This document shows positions 29,470-42,470 of a stretch of 64,000 nucleotides of DNA, piece after piece. This DNA is from Gracilaria domingensis. Its lineage: Eukaryota; Rhodophyta; Florideophyceae; Gracilariales; Gracilariaceae. Numbering within the stretch: the stretch's first letter is position 1; the number at the start of each line of letters is the position of its first letter. The stretch covers positions 124,001 through 188,000 of the forward strand of contig VCMS01000179.1 in the NCBI GenBank assembly GCA_022539475.1, given 5' to 3'. The notes under the pieces are model-generated. The model made no database searches and was not told where the DNA came from. It was given only the letters and a program-made list of their open reading frames with translations. The position numbers were made by a program, and so were the translations under genes.

Positions 29470-31935
29470 AGACCCAAGCAAAAAACTGACTACGATATCA
29501 GAAGCTAGCAATGAGTATCACGGAATATCTCACGGACTTCAATGACAATAGGGTCACCTCCGTCGCGAGTGCTGGGCGAAGATGTAACTGGAACGCCTCG
29601 GTACTGTCGAGGATGAGCCCAGGGCGGGCGTTGACTCTGACGAGGTGGTCAACGCGATGACCTGTACGAAGACGGACGACAAGGTAGTCACGAGGACTGC
29701 TACGGCGGATGTCTAAAATAGCAGAGAAAGATCGAAGAGCCTTCGAAAGCTTCCGAAAGGGCCAGGCCACAGCGGGCGGCTTGTATGGCCCTAAAAGCTG
29801 AATCCACGTGGCTTAACAGAATGACGAAGTGACGGATACTGCAAGGCGCTGCTTCGGCGGCGGTTTTACCCATCATCCTATCAACAATGTTCACAATAGC
29901 GGCCAAGAGGCAGTCGTGGTGTTGACTAGAGTGATAGAACAAAAACTAACCTTCCAGCATCTCGGGGCGATGTTTGAACTCGGGAAAGAAACGCGAGCAC
30001 GAGCACCATGACTGCCGATTGTCACAATCATCCCTGGGTGTTTCTTCGCAAGAACCACCGCTCTTCTGCCAAGACCGTGACCCCTCGTGGAGTCCCAAAG
30101 AGTCACATCCTTCAGATGGTCGGCAGCAAAGACGGTGTCGCGGTTACGAATGGGGAGTGAGGCACGGAGTCGCAGGCTCCATTCGGTCTCACGTTTGCGC
30201 TGAAACTGAGTGTCCTGGGTCATCCCGGCAGCGGAAGTTCTGAGAGATCTGCGATCGACGCGGTAGAAGTGCTCCAAGCCGCCAGTAGCAAAGGTCGAGG
30301 CGTACAACCTCCTTTGCTCGAAGAGGATGTACCGAGGGTGGAGCCATCGCCCATCATGACCTTCTTGATCTCCTAGTTCGGTACGGCGGGCAACCTGGAG
30401 CTGTCTATCTCCTCGTCTTGCTGTTCCTCAAATGAGACTTTAGACTTTTTGGAACCACGGTTGTTACCTTCTTCATCACTCGAGTGCTTGCTTTGCGAGG
30501 AATACCAAGAGAATAGTGAACGCGAATCCTCCGAATCTGGAGTCGGTTCAGGAGAAAAGCCGACATCGAGCGAGGGTTCTTCAGCCTTCCGCGAAGCCGT
30601 ATGGGACATGCCTATCGAAATAAGGCGAACCTTATCATCATCGGCCTCTTTGCGTGAATGGCGCTCAGTGACACGAGAGCGGTGATATCTGCGCCCTTCT
30701 CTAGAAGAACGAGAAGAGCGACGAGTTTGGGAAGCAAGAGTACCTCAGTCGCTGTCGCCATCTGATCCAGGGTCGTTCCGTTCCATTTGTGAAACTTGGG
30801 CACGGAGCTCGCTCCCGAACGCCCGCGTGGGTCCCTTTTCGGGTCCCGAAGGCGACTGCAGCGAACTGTGGAAAGTATTCGAGTCCAAAGGAAGCGTACA
30901 ACGCCGTTTCTTCATAGTCTGATGCAGCGGAGTCCCGTCCACCCCTTCGGCGTAACGACAGTTTAGAACCCGGGAGCGCCCAGAGCGGCGAATCGGTGGT
31001 ACTCCACGCGTTGGATTACTAGAAGAAGAACGTTCTCGATGGCTCTCCGCTTAGGGTATCACAGAGCTACTAGGTGCAGCTCGTTGTTGAGTTCGAGAGA
31101 CTTGTTGCCACGGCAGGCCAGCGGGTTTCATCTTGCAGTGGAGCTGCGATTACTAAGATTCACTCCAGTCACAAAGGGTTGAGACAGACGTTCTTCCGTA
31201 CAAGGTCGTAACATGACTAAGGTTGAGCGATCGAGATTAGTAGCGTCCTCAGGTAACGACGACTGCACATTCTCAAGAGGACCGTTCGTGCCCGTGGCAC
31301 TCCGCCTCTCGGCCCTGCGCCGTTGGCGGTACCTTGACCGGTTTCGACAAATGTAGCCCGGTCTGAGGCAGGCTACAAATCGCCGGATCTATCGCCCGGG
31401 CACGGGGAAACCGGCCAAAGCGCTGCAAAGAAAGCATTGATCGCGTTGCGGGCTCCGAGAAGGGGGTCTTCGCAGTATCCTTGACCTTCGCGAGGCACGC
31501 CAGTAGAGTAGAAAGTTCGGTTGCGAAACGTTAGCGGGCCTCAGTAAGGGGAGGCCGGCCGCGATATTGTGCAATACGGAAGGCGCGGCGGCGCTTCCGA
31601 AAGGTTAGCAGAGAGTGGCGCTGAGTAGTTATGAAGCGTGGGGAATGCGATAAGTACGGCGCGGATGGAGTACCTGACCAGGTGGAGGCTGGAGGTCAAG
31701 CGCAACGGAGGCCATCGCTGGCTCTGCCATGCTGGCAACTGTCGGGTACACGAAGCAGCGCCGGGGAGGATGATAATTAGGTTATATTGTGCCCCGTTGG
31801 CACGGATGAGGGGGCAGTTTGTGGTACACGTGTGGTGCGCGCTGCACCACATATGTGCCGAGGCCCGAAAACCCCCCGTCGTCCTCACGACGGCACTGAC
31901 GAAGGGGGAACAAAAAGACAAAAAGTAAAAAAGGA
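29470..31935 (-). other. Weak gag-like and LTR-like remnants
   Basis: Minus-strand frames at 30942-30745 and about 30720-30373 are rich in Ser, Arg, Lys and acidic residues (for example RRSSRSSREGRRYHRSR), reminiscent of the hinge of gag in elements B and C. Sequence between about 31.2 and 31.9 kb has a TATAA on the minus strand (ACAATATAACC) and CACGTG motifs, as in an LTR. This could be the 5' end of another minus-strand gypsy element cut off by element D. No protease, RT or integrase is present, and I could not define ends. Confidence 0.25.
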
Positions 31936-31936
31936 A

Positions 31937-33166
31937 GAGGTAGCTAGCCCCTAATAGTTTCTGCAGCTTTCAACCCTTGATGTTCTCTATGTGCAACTCT
32001 TCACCAGGAGTCCTAGAGTTTTATCTATAGCATTTGCGTTGGTTACTGAACAAGAGAGTCAGTCGCGCTTCTTGACGTACAATTCCATCACCTGGGAGAA
32101 ACCGAGACAAACTTTTAACTGATTCCATCGGCATTTCCGGATAAATCTGATGATCAGAAAACTGTGTTTCCAACGTTGAAGGTTTGAGACCGAGCATCAT
32201 ATCTAGTTCCAGGAATATCTATGTTCCTAGAAAGTTGATATCAATGACAGCCAATTGCATTATAAATTCTTTCATATCATTTCCCAAAATTCTTCCAGTT
32301 GTAAGCTTCTCAATCGTATCCTGCACTCGGAGAAACCAGCGTGTTGGAGAGTGATGGCGGAAACTAGCGAGAGTTGTGGTTGGCATACTATGCGACCCAA
32401 TAACCTGAGGTAAGAGATTGGGGTTTTCGATCTGATGAGGAAAGCATGTTGTTTTAGAAAGTTTCAGTCCATCGTCTAGCTCGTCTATGATATGCTCAAA
32501 TGGTCGCTCGACATTTCTGGTGGCTGCCAAATTTTGAGAACATGGGTTGTACGGTGCAGTGAGGAAGACTTTGGGCAACAATTCATGCAAAAAGAGCAGC
32601 CTTGGTTGGAAAATCGCACGGTACTTTACATATATTGCACAACTATGCAGCACGTGGCATGCTCGATGGCAAAGAGAAGAATAAGATTCGTCGAGTGGAA
32701 ATGATGCTCCACAATACCTTTACCGGGGCGAAAACTACGGCTCGTAAGTAGTGTAGTGCCAATCAGATCGCAGATGATCGGATGTTCAACCAGATGATTG
32801 TGACGAAGAAACATCTTGAGCATGGAATTCGACCATCTGGATCAAAACTGATACAACTAGTTCCAGTGAATAATGGAAATCTCGGCTTCAGGTTCTCTCA
32901 CCAGGAGTACAAATTTGTATTTCCCTGAGGAGTGTCCGTCGTACAAGTATCTTTAAGCATTTTTTCTTTTCTAGTGGAAAATTTAATACAGCCAATTCGA
33001 GCCACTATTGCCAATCTCTGGTACTGATTCTCTTACCAGTAGTGAAACTTTGTATATCTTTGGGAACTCGTTGTCGTACAAATATTTCTAAGCATGCTTT
33101 CTTTCCCAGTAGAAAGCTGATACAACCAGTTCCAGCGACTAATGGACATCTTGGCTGCAGATTGTA
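31937..33166. repeat. 1.2-kb duplicated block, right copy (partner 6887-8107)
   Basis: Near-identical to the left copy, including the 144-codon minus-strand frame at 32653-32219. Its last part (from 32783) is the beginning of unit 1 of the tandem array, so the array probably grew from this copy or from its ancestor. Confidence 0.8.
32219..32653 (-). CDS. Uncharacterised ORF in the duplicated block (right copy)
   Basis: Same 144-codon open frame as at 7169-7603, with only a few residue differences and no stop. As there, the first codon is not ATG, and an overlapping ATG-started frame (32823-32626) begins with the MFLRHN sequence shared by the array ORFs. No domain is recognised. Confidence 0.25.
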   Translation of the reverse strand: MLHSCAIYVKYRAIFQPRLLFLHELLPKVFLTAPYNPCSQNLAATRNVERPFEHIIDELDDGLKLSKTTCFPHQIENPNLLPQVIGSHSMPTTTLASFRHHSPTRWFLRVQDTIEKLTTGRILGNDMKEFIMQLAVIDINFLGT

Positions 33167-33415
33167 TACCTCTACCGCATACGTCATCTCGATACTCACA
33201 TAACCAAAGCGACGTACGGTGAAATAAAACAAGTAGAACACAAATTCATACCCCATATTCTCACAAAGAGGCTCAGATATACGACAGCAGAGAGCCGTAC
33301 ACAAGTTGAAATGCTCCTGAAACTTGAAATATGACCCTCGGGCGAACAGAAACCCCAAAAAAGAACGAACGAAGTTCCTCAGAAGATGTTCTTGCATACT
33401 TGCGGTGAGATGCAA
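33005..33415 (-). CDS. 136-codon frame, one per array unit, doubtful
   Basis: The 5' part is hydrophobic and aromatic (YEFVFYLFYFTVRRF). The C-terminal part runs through the 134-bp repeats and is altered to a different sequence in units 5 and 6 by a one-base deletion, which argues against strong coding constraint there. Equivalents are at 34303, 35601, 36899, 38174, 39471 and 40790, plus a shortened one at 42088. No domain is recognised. Confidence 0.2.
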   Translation of the reverse strand: MHLTASMQEHLLRNFVRSFLGFLFARGSYFKFQEHFNLCTALCCRISEPLCENMGYEFVFYLFYFTVRRFGYVSIEMTYAVEVYNLQPRCPLVAGTGCISFLLGKKACLEIFVRQRVPKDIQSFTTGKRISTRDWQ

Positions 33416-33791
33416 CGGTTCCAGCCGAACGGAGATGGTGTGCTCTCCGACCGGGAGATCTTCATATTTGAAGAGGCCTCAAGATGGTAAAGGCAACCTC
33501 TTTAGAGGCCATGCAGAAAGGTAAAGAATTATAGCACTCACTGAGTGATTAAAACAAAAGGCAAACTTCGATTTACAATATAACTTGAAAGCTGCATAAA
33601 ACAGCACTAACAGCTCAGACCTCCTTCCAGGAAGACAGAAAGACCTTGAAGAAGGGGATGGCTAATCCCTTGATAACTGCAACGCGGTAAAGACCTGCTC
33701 AGCTAGAACGTCCCTCACCAGAAAACCGGTATCAGTAAGATACTAGACGAAGTTTGCCAGACAAGCAGAAAGTAACCATCGGCTAGACGGT

Positions 33792-34010
33792 ATGCCAGGC
33801 ACGGCCTTAGTCTTTCTTTTGCTTCTGCCGGCAGGCCTCTGTATGATAGGTCCCGAATGCATCAACAAGACAGTTACTCACTCCGCATTCAGTAGGTACC
33901 GTAAATTGGTTAGATCTAATGCTCGATCCACTGCCTTTGTTGGAACGACGAAGAGTGATAGGAGCTGTTTGAGAACGCTGACGCAGTATAGGATCATCTC
34001 CAGAGCTTGA
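33792..34010 (+). CDS. 72-codon ORF with signal-peptide-like N-terminus, one per array unit
   Basis: ATG-started. The N-terminus MPGTALVFLLLLPAGLC looks like a secretion signal, followed by a basic segment of about 50 residues with two Cys after the signal (one early, one late). Repeated unchanged in protein at 35090, 36388, 37685, 38982, 40279 and 41577. Conservation alone says little because the whole units are nearly identical. It overlaps the 101-codon ORF on the other strand; at most one is likely real. No family is recognised. Confidence 0.25.
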   Translation: MPGTALVFLLLLPAGLCMIGPECINKTVTHSAFSRYRKLVRSNARSTAFVGTTKSDRSCLRTLTQYRIISRA

Positions 34011-34112
34011 CAGTATTGTGCATCTCGAAGAAGGAAGAGAAGCTCTTCCTTTCCTGTGCTGTGGATTTACTACTCTCGGATTTTCAACGAGACGATTGTG
34101 ACGAAGAAACAT
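33807..34112 (-). CDS. 101-codon ORF, one per array unit
   Basis: ATG-started at 34110-34112. The first residues MFLRHNRLVE also start the frame in the 1.2-kb duplicated block, which suggests a shared genuine start. The protein is basic and Ser-rich with no recognised domain. It recurs at 35105, 36403, 37700, 38997, 40294 and 41592. The 134-bp hairpin repeats lie just upstream of this ATG in its orientation. Confidence 0.3.
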   Translation of the reverse strand: MFLRHNRLVENPRVVNPQHRKGRASLPSSRCTILSSSGDDPILRQRSQTAPITLRRSNKGSGSSIRSNQFTVPTECGVSNCLVDAFGTYHTEACRQKQKKD

Positions 34113-37100
34113 CTTGAGCTTGGTATTCGACCATCTTGATCAAAACTGATACAACTAGTTCCAGTGAATAATGGAAATATCGGCTTCAGGTTCTCTCACC
34201 ATGAGTACAAATTTGTATTTCCCTGAGGAGTGTCCGTCGTACAAGTATATTTAAGCATTTTTTCTTTTCCAGTGGAAAATTTAATACAGCCAATTCGAGC
34301 CACTATTGCCAATCTCTGGTACTGATTCTCTTACCAGTAGTGAAACTTTGTATATCTTTGGGAACTCGTTGTCGTACAAATATTTCTAAGCATCCTTTCT
34401 TTCCCAGTAGAAAGCTGATACAACCAGTTCCAGCGACTAATGGACATCTTGGCTGCAGATTGTATACCTCTACCGCATACGTCATCTCGATACTCACATA
34501 ACTAAAGCGACGTACGGTGAAATAAAACAAGTAGAACACAAATTCATACCCCATATTCTCACAAAGAGGCTCAGATATACGACAGCAGAGAGCCGTACAC
34601 AAGTTGAAATGCTCCTGAAACTTGAAATATGACCCTCGGGCGAACAGAAACCCCAAAAAAGAACGAACGAAGTTCCTCAGAAGATGTTCTTGCATACTTG
34701 CGGTGAGATGCAACGGTTCCAGCCGAACGGAGATGGTGTGCTCTCCGACCGGGAGATCTTCATATTTGAAGAGGCCTCAAGATGGTAAAGGCAACCTCTT
34801 TAGAGGCCATGCAGAAAGGTAAAGAATTATAGCACTCACTGAGTGATTAAAACAAAAGGCAAACTTCGATTTACAATATAACTTGAAAGCTGCATAAAAC
34901 AGCACTAACAGCTCAGACCTCCTTCCAGGAAGACAGAAAGACCTTGAAGAAGGGGATGGCTAATCCCTTGATAACTGCAACGCGGTAAAGACCTGCTCAG
35001 CTAGAACGTCCCTCACCAGAAAACCGGTATCAGTAAGATACTAGACGAAGTTTGCCAGACAAGCAGAAAGTAACCATCGGCTAGACGGTATGCCAGGCAC
35101 GGCCTTAGTCTTTCTTTTGCTTCTGCCGGCAGGCCTCTGTATGATAGGTCCCGAATGCATCAACAAGACAGTTACTCACTCCGCATTCAGTAGGTACCGT
35201 AAATTGGTTAGATCTAATGCTCGATCCACTGCCTTTGTTGGAACGACGAAGAGTGATAGGAGCTGTTTGAGAACGCTGACGCAGTATAGGATCATCTCCA
35301 GAGCTTGACAGTATTGTGCATCTCGAAGAAGGAAGAGAAGCTCTTCCTTTCCTGTGCTGTGGATTTACTACTCTCGGATTTTCAACGAGACGATTGTGAC
35401 GAAGAAACATCTTGAGCTTGGTATTCGACCATCTTGATCAAAACTGATACAACTAGTTCCAGTGAATAATGGAAATATCGGCTTCAGGTTCTCTCACCAT
35501 GAGTACAAATTTGTATTTCCCTGAGGAGTGTCCGTCGTACAAGTATATTTAAGCATTTTTTCTTTTCCAGTGGAAAATTTAATACAGCCAATTCGAGCCA
35601 CTATTGCCAATCTCTGGTACTGATTCTCTTACCAGTAGTGAAACTTTGTATATCTTTGGGAACTCGTTGTCGTACAAATATTTCTAAGCATGCTTTCTTT
35701 CCCAGTAGAAAGCTGATACAACCAGTTCCAGCGACTAATGGACATCTTGGCTGCAGATTGTATACCTCTACCGCATACGTCATCTCGATACTCACATAAC
35801 CAAAGCGACGTACGGTGAAATAAAACAAGTAGAACACAAATTCATACCCCATATTCTCACAAAGAGGCTCAGATATACGACAGCAGAGAGCCGTACACAA
35901 GTTGAAATGCTCCTGAAACTTGAAATATGACCCTCGGGCGAACAGAAACCCCAAAAAAGAACGAACGAAGTTCCGCAGAAGATGTTCTTGCATACTTGCG
36001 GTGAGATGCAACGGTTCCAGCCGAACGGAGATGGTGTGCTCTCCGACCGGTAGATCTCCATATTTGAAGAGGCCTCAAGATGGTAAAGGCAACCTCTTTA
36101 GAGGCCATGCAGAAAGGTAAAGAATTATAGCACTCACTGAGTGATTAAAACAAAAGGCAAACTTCGATTTACAATATAACTTGAAAGCTGCATAAAACAG
36201 CACTAACAGCTCAGACCTCCTTTCAGGAAGACAGAAAGACCTTGAAGAAGGGGATGGCTAATCCCTTGATAACTGCAACGCGGTAAAGACCTGCTCAGCT
36301 AGAACGTCCCTCACCAGAAAACCGGTATCAGTAAGATACTAGACGAAGTTTGCCAGACAAGCAGAAAGTAACCATCGGCTAGACGGTATGCCAGGCACGG
36401 CCTTAGTCTTTCTTTTGCTTCTGCCGGCAGGCCTCTGTATGATAGGTCCCGAATGCATCAACAAGACAGTTACTCACTCCGCATTCAGTAGGTACCGTAA
36501 ATTGGTTAGATCTAATGCTCGATCCACTGCCTTTGTTGGAACGACGAAGAGTGATAGGAGCTGTTTGAGAACGCTGACGCAGTATAGGATCATCTCCAGA
36601 GCTTGACAGTGTTGTGCATCTCGAAGAAGGAAGAGAAGCTCTTCCTTTCCTGTGCTGTGGATTTACTACTCTCGGATTTTCAACGAGACGATTGTGACGA
36701 AGAAACATCTTGAGCTTGGTATTCGACCATCTTGATCAAAACTGATACAACTAGTTCCAGTGAATAATGGAAATATCGGCTTCAGGTTCTCTCACCAGGA
36801 GTACAAATTTGTATTTCCCTGAGGAGTGTCCGTCGTACAAGTATATTTAAGCATTTTTTCTTTTCCAGTGGAAAATTTAATACAGCCAATTCGAGCCACT
36901 ATTGCCAATCTCTGGTACTGATTCTCTTACCAGTAGTGAAACTTTGTATATCTTTGGGAACTCGTTGTCGTACAAATATTTCTAAGCATGCTTTCTTTCC
37001 CAGTAGAAAGCTGATACAACCAGTTCCAGCGACTAATGGACATCTTGGCTGCAGATTGTATACCTCTACCGCATACGTCATCTCGATACTCACATAACCA

Positions 37101-40100
37101 AAGCGACGTACGGTGAAATAAAACAAGTAGAACACAAATTCATACCCCATATTCTCACAAAGAGGCTCAGATATACGACAGCAGAGAGCCGTACACAAGT
37201 TGAAATGCTCCTGAAACTTGAAATATGACCCTCGGGCGAACAGAAACCCCAAAAAAGAACGAACGAAGTTCCGCAGAAGATGTTCTTGCATACTTGCGGT
37301 GAGATGCAACGGTTCCAGCCGAACGGAGATGGTGTGCTCTCCGACCGGTAGATCTCCATATTTGAAGAGGCCTCAAGATGGTAAAGGCAACCTCTTTAGA
37401 GGCCATGCAGAAAGGTAAAGAATTATAGCACTCACTGAGTGATTAAAACAAAAGGCAAACTTCGATTTACAATATAACTTGAAGCTGCATAAAACAGCAC
37501 TAACAGCTCAGACCTCCTTTCAGGAAGACAGAAAGACCTTGAAGAAGGGGATGGCTAATCCCTTGATAACTGCAACGCGGTAAAGACCTGCTCAGCTAGA
37601 ACGTCCCTCACCAGAAAACCGGTATCAGTAAGATACTAGACGAAGTTTGCCAGACAAGCAGAAAGTAACCATCGGCTAGACGGTATGCCAGGCACGGCCT
37701 TAGTCTTTCTTTTGCTTCTGCCGGCAGGCCTCTGTATGATAGGTCCCGAATGCATCAACAAGACAGTTACTCACTCCGCATTCAGTAGGTACCGTAAATT
37801 GGTTAGATCTAATGCTCGATCCACTGCCTTTGTTGGAACGACGAAGAGTGATAGGAGCTGTTTGAGAACGCTGACGCAGTATAGGATCATCTCCAGAGCT
37901 TGACAGTGTTGTGCATCTCGAAGAAGGAAGAGAAGCTCTTCCTTTCCTGTGCTGTGGATTTACTACTCTCGGATTTTCAACGAGACGATTGTGACGAAGA
38001 AACATCTTGAGCTTGGTATTCGACCATCTTGATCAAAACTGATACAACTAGTTCCAGTGAATAATGGAAATATCGGCTTCAGGTTCTCTCACCAGGAGTA
38101 CAAATTTGTATTTCCCTGAGGAGTGTCCGTCGTACAAGTATATTTAAGCATTTTTTCTTTTCCAGTGGAAAATTTAATACAGCCAATTCGAGCCACTATT
38201 GCCAATCTCTGGTACTGATTCTCTTACCAGTAGTGAAACTTTGTATTCTTTGGGAACTCGTTGTCGTACAAATATTTCTAAGCATGCTTTCTTTCCCAGT
38301 AGAAAGCTGATACAACCAGTTCCAGCGACTAATGGACATCTTGGCTGCAGATTGTATACCTCTACCGCATACGTCATCTCGATACTCACATAACCAAAGC
38401 GACGTACGGTGAAATAAAACAAGTAGAACACAAATTCATACCCCATATTCTCACAAAGAGGCTCAGATATACGACAGCAGAGAGCCGTACACAAGTTGAA
38501 ATGCTCCTGAAACTTGAAATATGACCCTCGGGCGAACAGAAACCCCAAAAAAGAACGAACGAAGTTCCGCAGAAGATGTTCTTGCATACTTGCGGTGAGA
38601 TGCAACGGTTCCAGCCGAACGGAGATGGTGTGCTCTCCGACCGGTAGATCTCCATATTTGAAGAGGCCTCAAGATGGTAAAGGCAACCTCTTTAGAGGCC
38701 ATGCAGAAAGGTAAAGAATTATAGCACTCACTGAGTGATTAAAACAAAAGGCAAACTTCGATTTACAATATAACTTGAAAGCTGCATAAAACAGCACTAA
38801 CAGCTCAGACCTCCTTTCAGGAAGACAGAAAGACCTTGAAGAAGGGGATGGCTAATCCCTTGATAACTGCAACGCGGTAAAGACCTGCTCAGCTAGAACG
38901 TCCCTCACCAGAAAACCGGTATCAGTAAGATACTAGACGAAGTTTGCCAGACAAGCAGAAAGTAACCATCGGCTAGACGGTATGCCAGGCACGGCCTTAG
39001 TCTTTCTTTTGCTTCTGCCGGCAGGCCTCTGTATGATAGGTCCCGAATGCATCAACAAGACAGTTACTCACTCCGCATTCAGTAGGTACCGTAAATTGGT
39101 TAGATCTAATGCTCGATCCACTGCCTTTGTTGGAACGACGAAGAGTGATAGGAGCTGTTTGAGAACGCTGACGCAGTATAGGATCATCTCCAGAGCTTGA
39201 CAGTGTTGTGCATCTCGAAGAAGGAAGAGAAGCTCTTCCTTTCCTGTGCTGTGGATTTACTACTCTCGGATTTTCAACGAGACGATTGTGACGAAGAAAC
39301 ATCTTGAGCTTGGTATTCGACCATCTTGATCAAAACTGATACAACTAGTTCCAGTGAATAATGGAAATATCGGCTTCAGGTTCTCTCACCAGGAGTACAA
39401 ATTTGTATTTCCCTGAGGAGTGTCCGTCGTACAAGTATCTTTAAGCATTTTTTCTTTTCCAGTGGAAAATTTAATACAGCCAATTCGAGCCACTATTGCC
39501 AATCTCTGGTACTGATTCTCTTACCAGTAGTGAAACTTTGTATTCTTTGGGAACTCGTTGTCGTACAAATATTTCTAAGCATGCTTTCTTTCCCAGTAGA
39601 AAGCTGATACAACCAGTTCCAGCGACTAATGGACATCTTGGCTGCAGATTGTATACCTCTACCGCATACGTCATCTCGATACTCACATAACCAAAGCGAC
39701 GTACGGTGAAATAAAACAAGTAGAACACAAATTCATACCCCATATTCTCACAAAGAGGCTCAGATATACGACAGCAGAGAGCCGTACACAAGTTGAAATG
39801 CTCCTGAAACTTGAAATATGACCCTCGGGCGAACAGAAACCCCAAAAAAGAACGAACGAAGTTCCGCAGAAGATGTTCTTGCATACTTGCGGTGAGATGC
39901 AACGGTTCCAGCCGAACGGAGATGGTGTGCTCTCCGACCGGTAGATCTCCATATTTGAAGAGGCCTCAAGATGGTAAAGGCAACCTCTTTAGAGGCCATG
40001 CAGAAAGGTAAAGAATTATAGCACTCACTGAGTGATTAAAACAAAAGGCAAACTTCGATTTACAATATAACTTGAAAGCTGCATAAAACAGCACTAACAG

Positions 40101-42470
40101 CTCAGACCTCCTTTCAGGAAGACAGAAAGACCTTGAAGAAGGGGATGGCTAATCCCTTGATAACTGCAACGCGGTAAAGACCTGCTCAGCTAGAACGTCC
40201 CTCACCAGAAAACCGGTATCAGTAAGATACTAGACGAAGTTTGCCAGACAAGCAGAAAGTAACCATCGGCTAGACGGTATGCCAGGCACGGCCTTAGTCT
40301 TTCTTTTGCTTCTGCCGGCAGGCCTCTGTATGATAGGTCCCGAATGCATCAACAAGACAGTTACTCACTCCGCATTCAGTAGGTACCGTAAATTGGTTAG
40401 ATCTAATGCTCGATCCACTGCCTTTGTTGGAACGACGAAGAGTGATAGGAGCTGTTTGAGAACGCTGACGCAGTATAGGATCATCTCCAGAGCTTGACAG
40501 TGTTGTGCATCTCGAAGAAGGAAGAGAAGCTCTTCCTTTCCTGTGCTGTGGATTTACTACTCTCGGATGTTCAACGAGACGATTGTGACGAAGAAACATC
40601 TTGAGCTTGGTATTCGACCATCTTGATCAAAACTGATACAACTAGTTCCAGTGAATAATGGAAATATCGGCTTCAGGTTCTCTCACCAGGAGTACAAATT
40701 TGTATTTCCCTGAGGAGTGTCCGTCGTACAAGTATCTTTAAGCATTTTTTCTTTTCCAGTGGAAAATTTAATACAGCCAATTCGAGCCACTATTGCCAAT
40801 CTCTGGTACTGATTCTCTTACCAGTAGTGAAACTTTGTATTTCTTTGGGAACTCGTTGTCGTACAAATATTTCTAAGCATGCTTTCTTTCCCAGTAGAAA
40901 GCTGATACAACCAGTTCCAGCGACTAATGGACATCTTGGCTGCAGATTGTATACCTCTACCGCATACGTCATCTCGATACTCACATAACCAAAGCGACGT
41001 ACGGTGAAATAAAACAAGTAGAACACAAATTCATACCCCATATTCTCACAAAGAGGCTCAGATATACGACAGCAGAGAGCCGTACACAAGTTGAAATGCT
41101 CCTGAAACTTGAAATATGACCCTCGGGCGAACAGAAACCCCAAAAAAGAACGAACGAAGTTCCGCAGAAGATGTTCTTGCATACTTGCGGTGAGATGCAA
41201 CGGTTCCAGCCGAACGGAGATGGTGTGCTCTCCGACCGGTAGATCTCCATATTTGAAGAGGCCTCAAGATGGTAAAGGCAACCTCTTTAGAGACCATGCA
41301 GAAAGGTAAAGAATTATAGCACTCACTGAGTGATTAAAACAAAAGGCAAACTTCGATTTACAATATAACTTGAAAGCTGCATAAAACAGCACTAACAGCT
41401 CAGACCTCCTTTCAGGAAGACAGAAAGACCTTGAAGAAGGGGATGGCTAATCCCTTGATAACTGCAACGCGGTAAAGACCTGCTCAGCTAGAACGTCCCT
41501 CACCAGAAAACCGGTATCAGTAAGATACTAGACGAAGTTTGCCAGACAAGCAGAAAGTAACCATCGGCTAGACGGTATGCCAGGCACGGCCTTAGTCTTT
41601 CTTTTGCTTCTGCCGGCAGGCCTCTGTATGATAGGTCCCGAATGCATCAACAAGACAGTTACTCACTCCGCATTCAGTAGGTACCGTAAATTGGTTAGAT
41701 CTAATGCTCGATCCACTGCCTTTGTTGGAACGACGAAGAGTGATAGGAGCTGTTTGAGAACGCTGACGCAGTATAGGATCATCTCCAGAGCTTGACAGTG
41801 TTGTGCATCTCGAAGAAGGAAGAGAAGCTCTTCCTTTCCTGTGCTGTGGATTTACTACTCTCGGATTTTCAACGAGACGATTGTGACGAAGAAACATCTT
41901 GAGCTTGGTATTCGACCATCTTGATCAAAACTGATACAACTAGTTCCAGTGAATAATGGAAATATCGGCTTCAGGTTCTCTCACCAGGAGTACAAATTTG
42001 TATTTCCCTGAGGAGTGTCCGTCGTACAAGTATATTTAAGCATTTTTTCTTTTCCAGTGGAAAATTTAATACAGCCAATTCGAGCCACTATTGCCAATCT
42101 CTGGTACTGATTCTCTTACCAGTAGTGAAACTTTGTATTTCTTTGGGGACTCGTTGTCGTACAAATATTTCTAAGCATCCTTTCTTTCCCAGTAGAAAGC
42201 TGATACAACCAGTTCCAGCGACTAATGGACATCTTGGCTGCAGATTGTATACCTCTACCGCATACGTCATCTCGATACTCACATAACCAAAGCGACGTAC
42301 GGTGAAATAAAACAAGTAGAACACAAATTCATACCCCATATTCTCACAAAGAGGCTCAGATATACGACAGCAGAGAGCCGTACACAAGTTGAAATGCTCC
42401 TGAAACTTGAAATATGACCCTCGGGCGAACAGAAACCCCAAAAAAGAACGAACGAAGTTCCGCAGAAGAT

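Larger units (their letters stand above)
32783..42470. repeat. Tandem array of 1.3-kb units, seven full and one partial
   Basis: Units start at 32783, 34081, 35379, 36677, 37974, 39271, 40568 and 41866, with lengths of 1298 or 1297 bp. The eighth is cut after 605 bp at 42470. Units are almost identical; differences are single bases and two single-base deletions (near 37484, and in the TTTGTAT-CTTTGG motif of units 5 and 6). Units 1-2 share variants (CCTCAGAAG, CGGGAGATC) that differ from units 3-8 (CCGCAGAAG) and units 3-7 (CGGTAGATC), a pattern expected from stepwise unequal crossing over. Each unit contains two 134-bp hairpin repeats plus part of a third, a 72-codon plus-strand ORF and an overlapping 101-codon minus-strand ORF. 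This is not a CRISPR array: the units are far too long and have no spacers. Confidence 0.95.

Noticed and set aside
32783-42470. Regular array considered as CRISPR or as rDNA spacer
   Set aside because: Units are 1.3 kb, nearly identical along their whole length and have no variable spacers; no rRNA or tRNA sequence is present.
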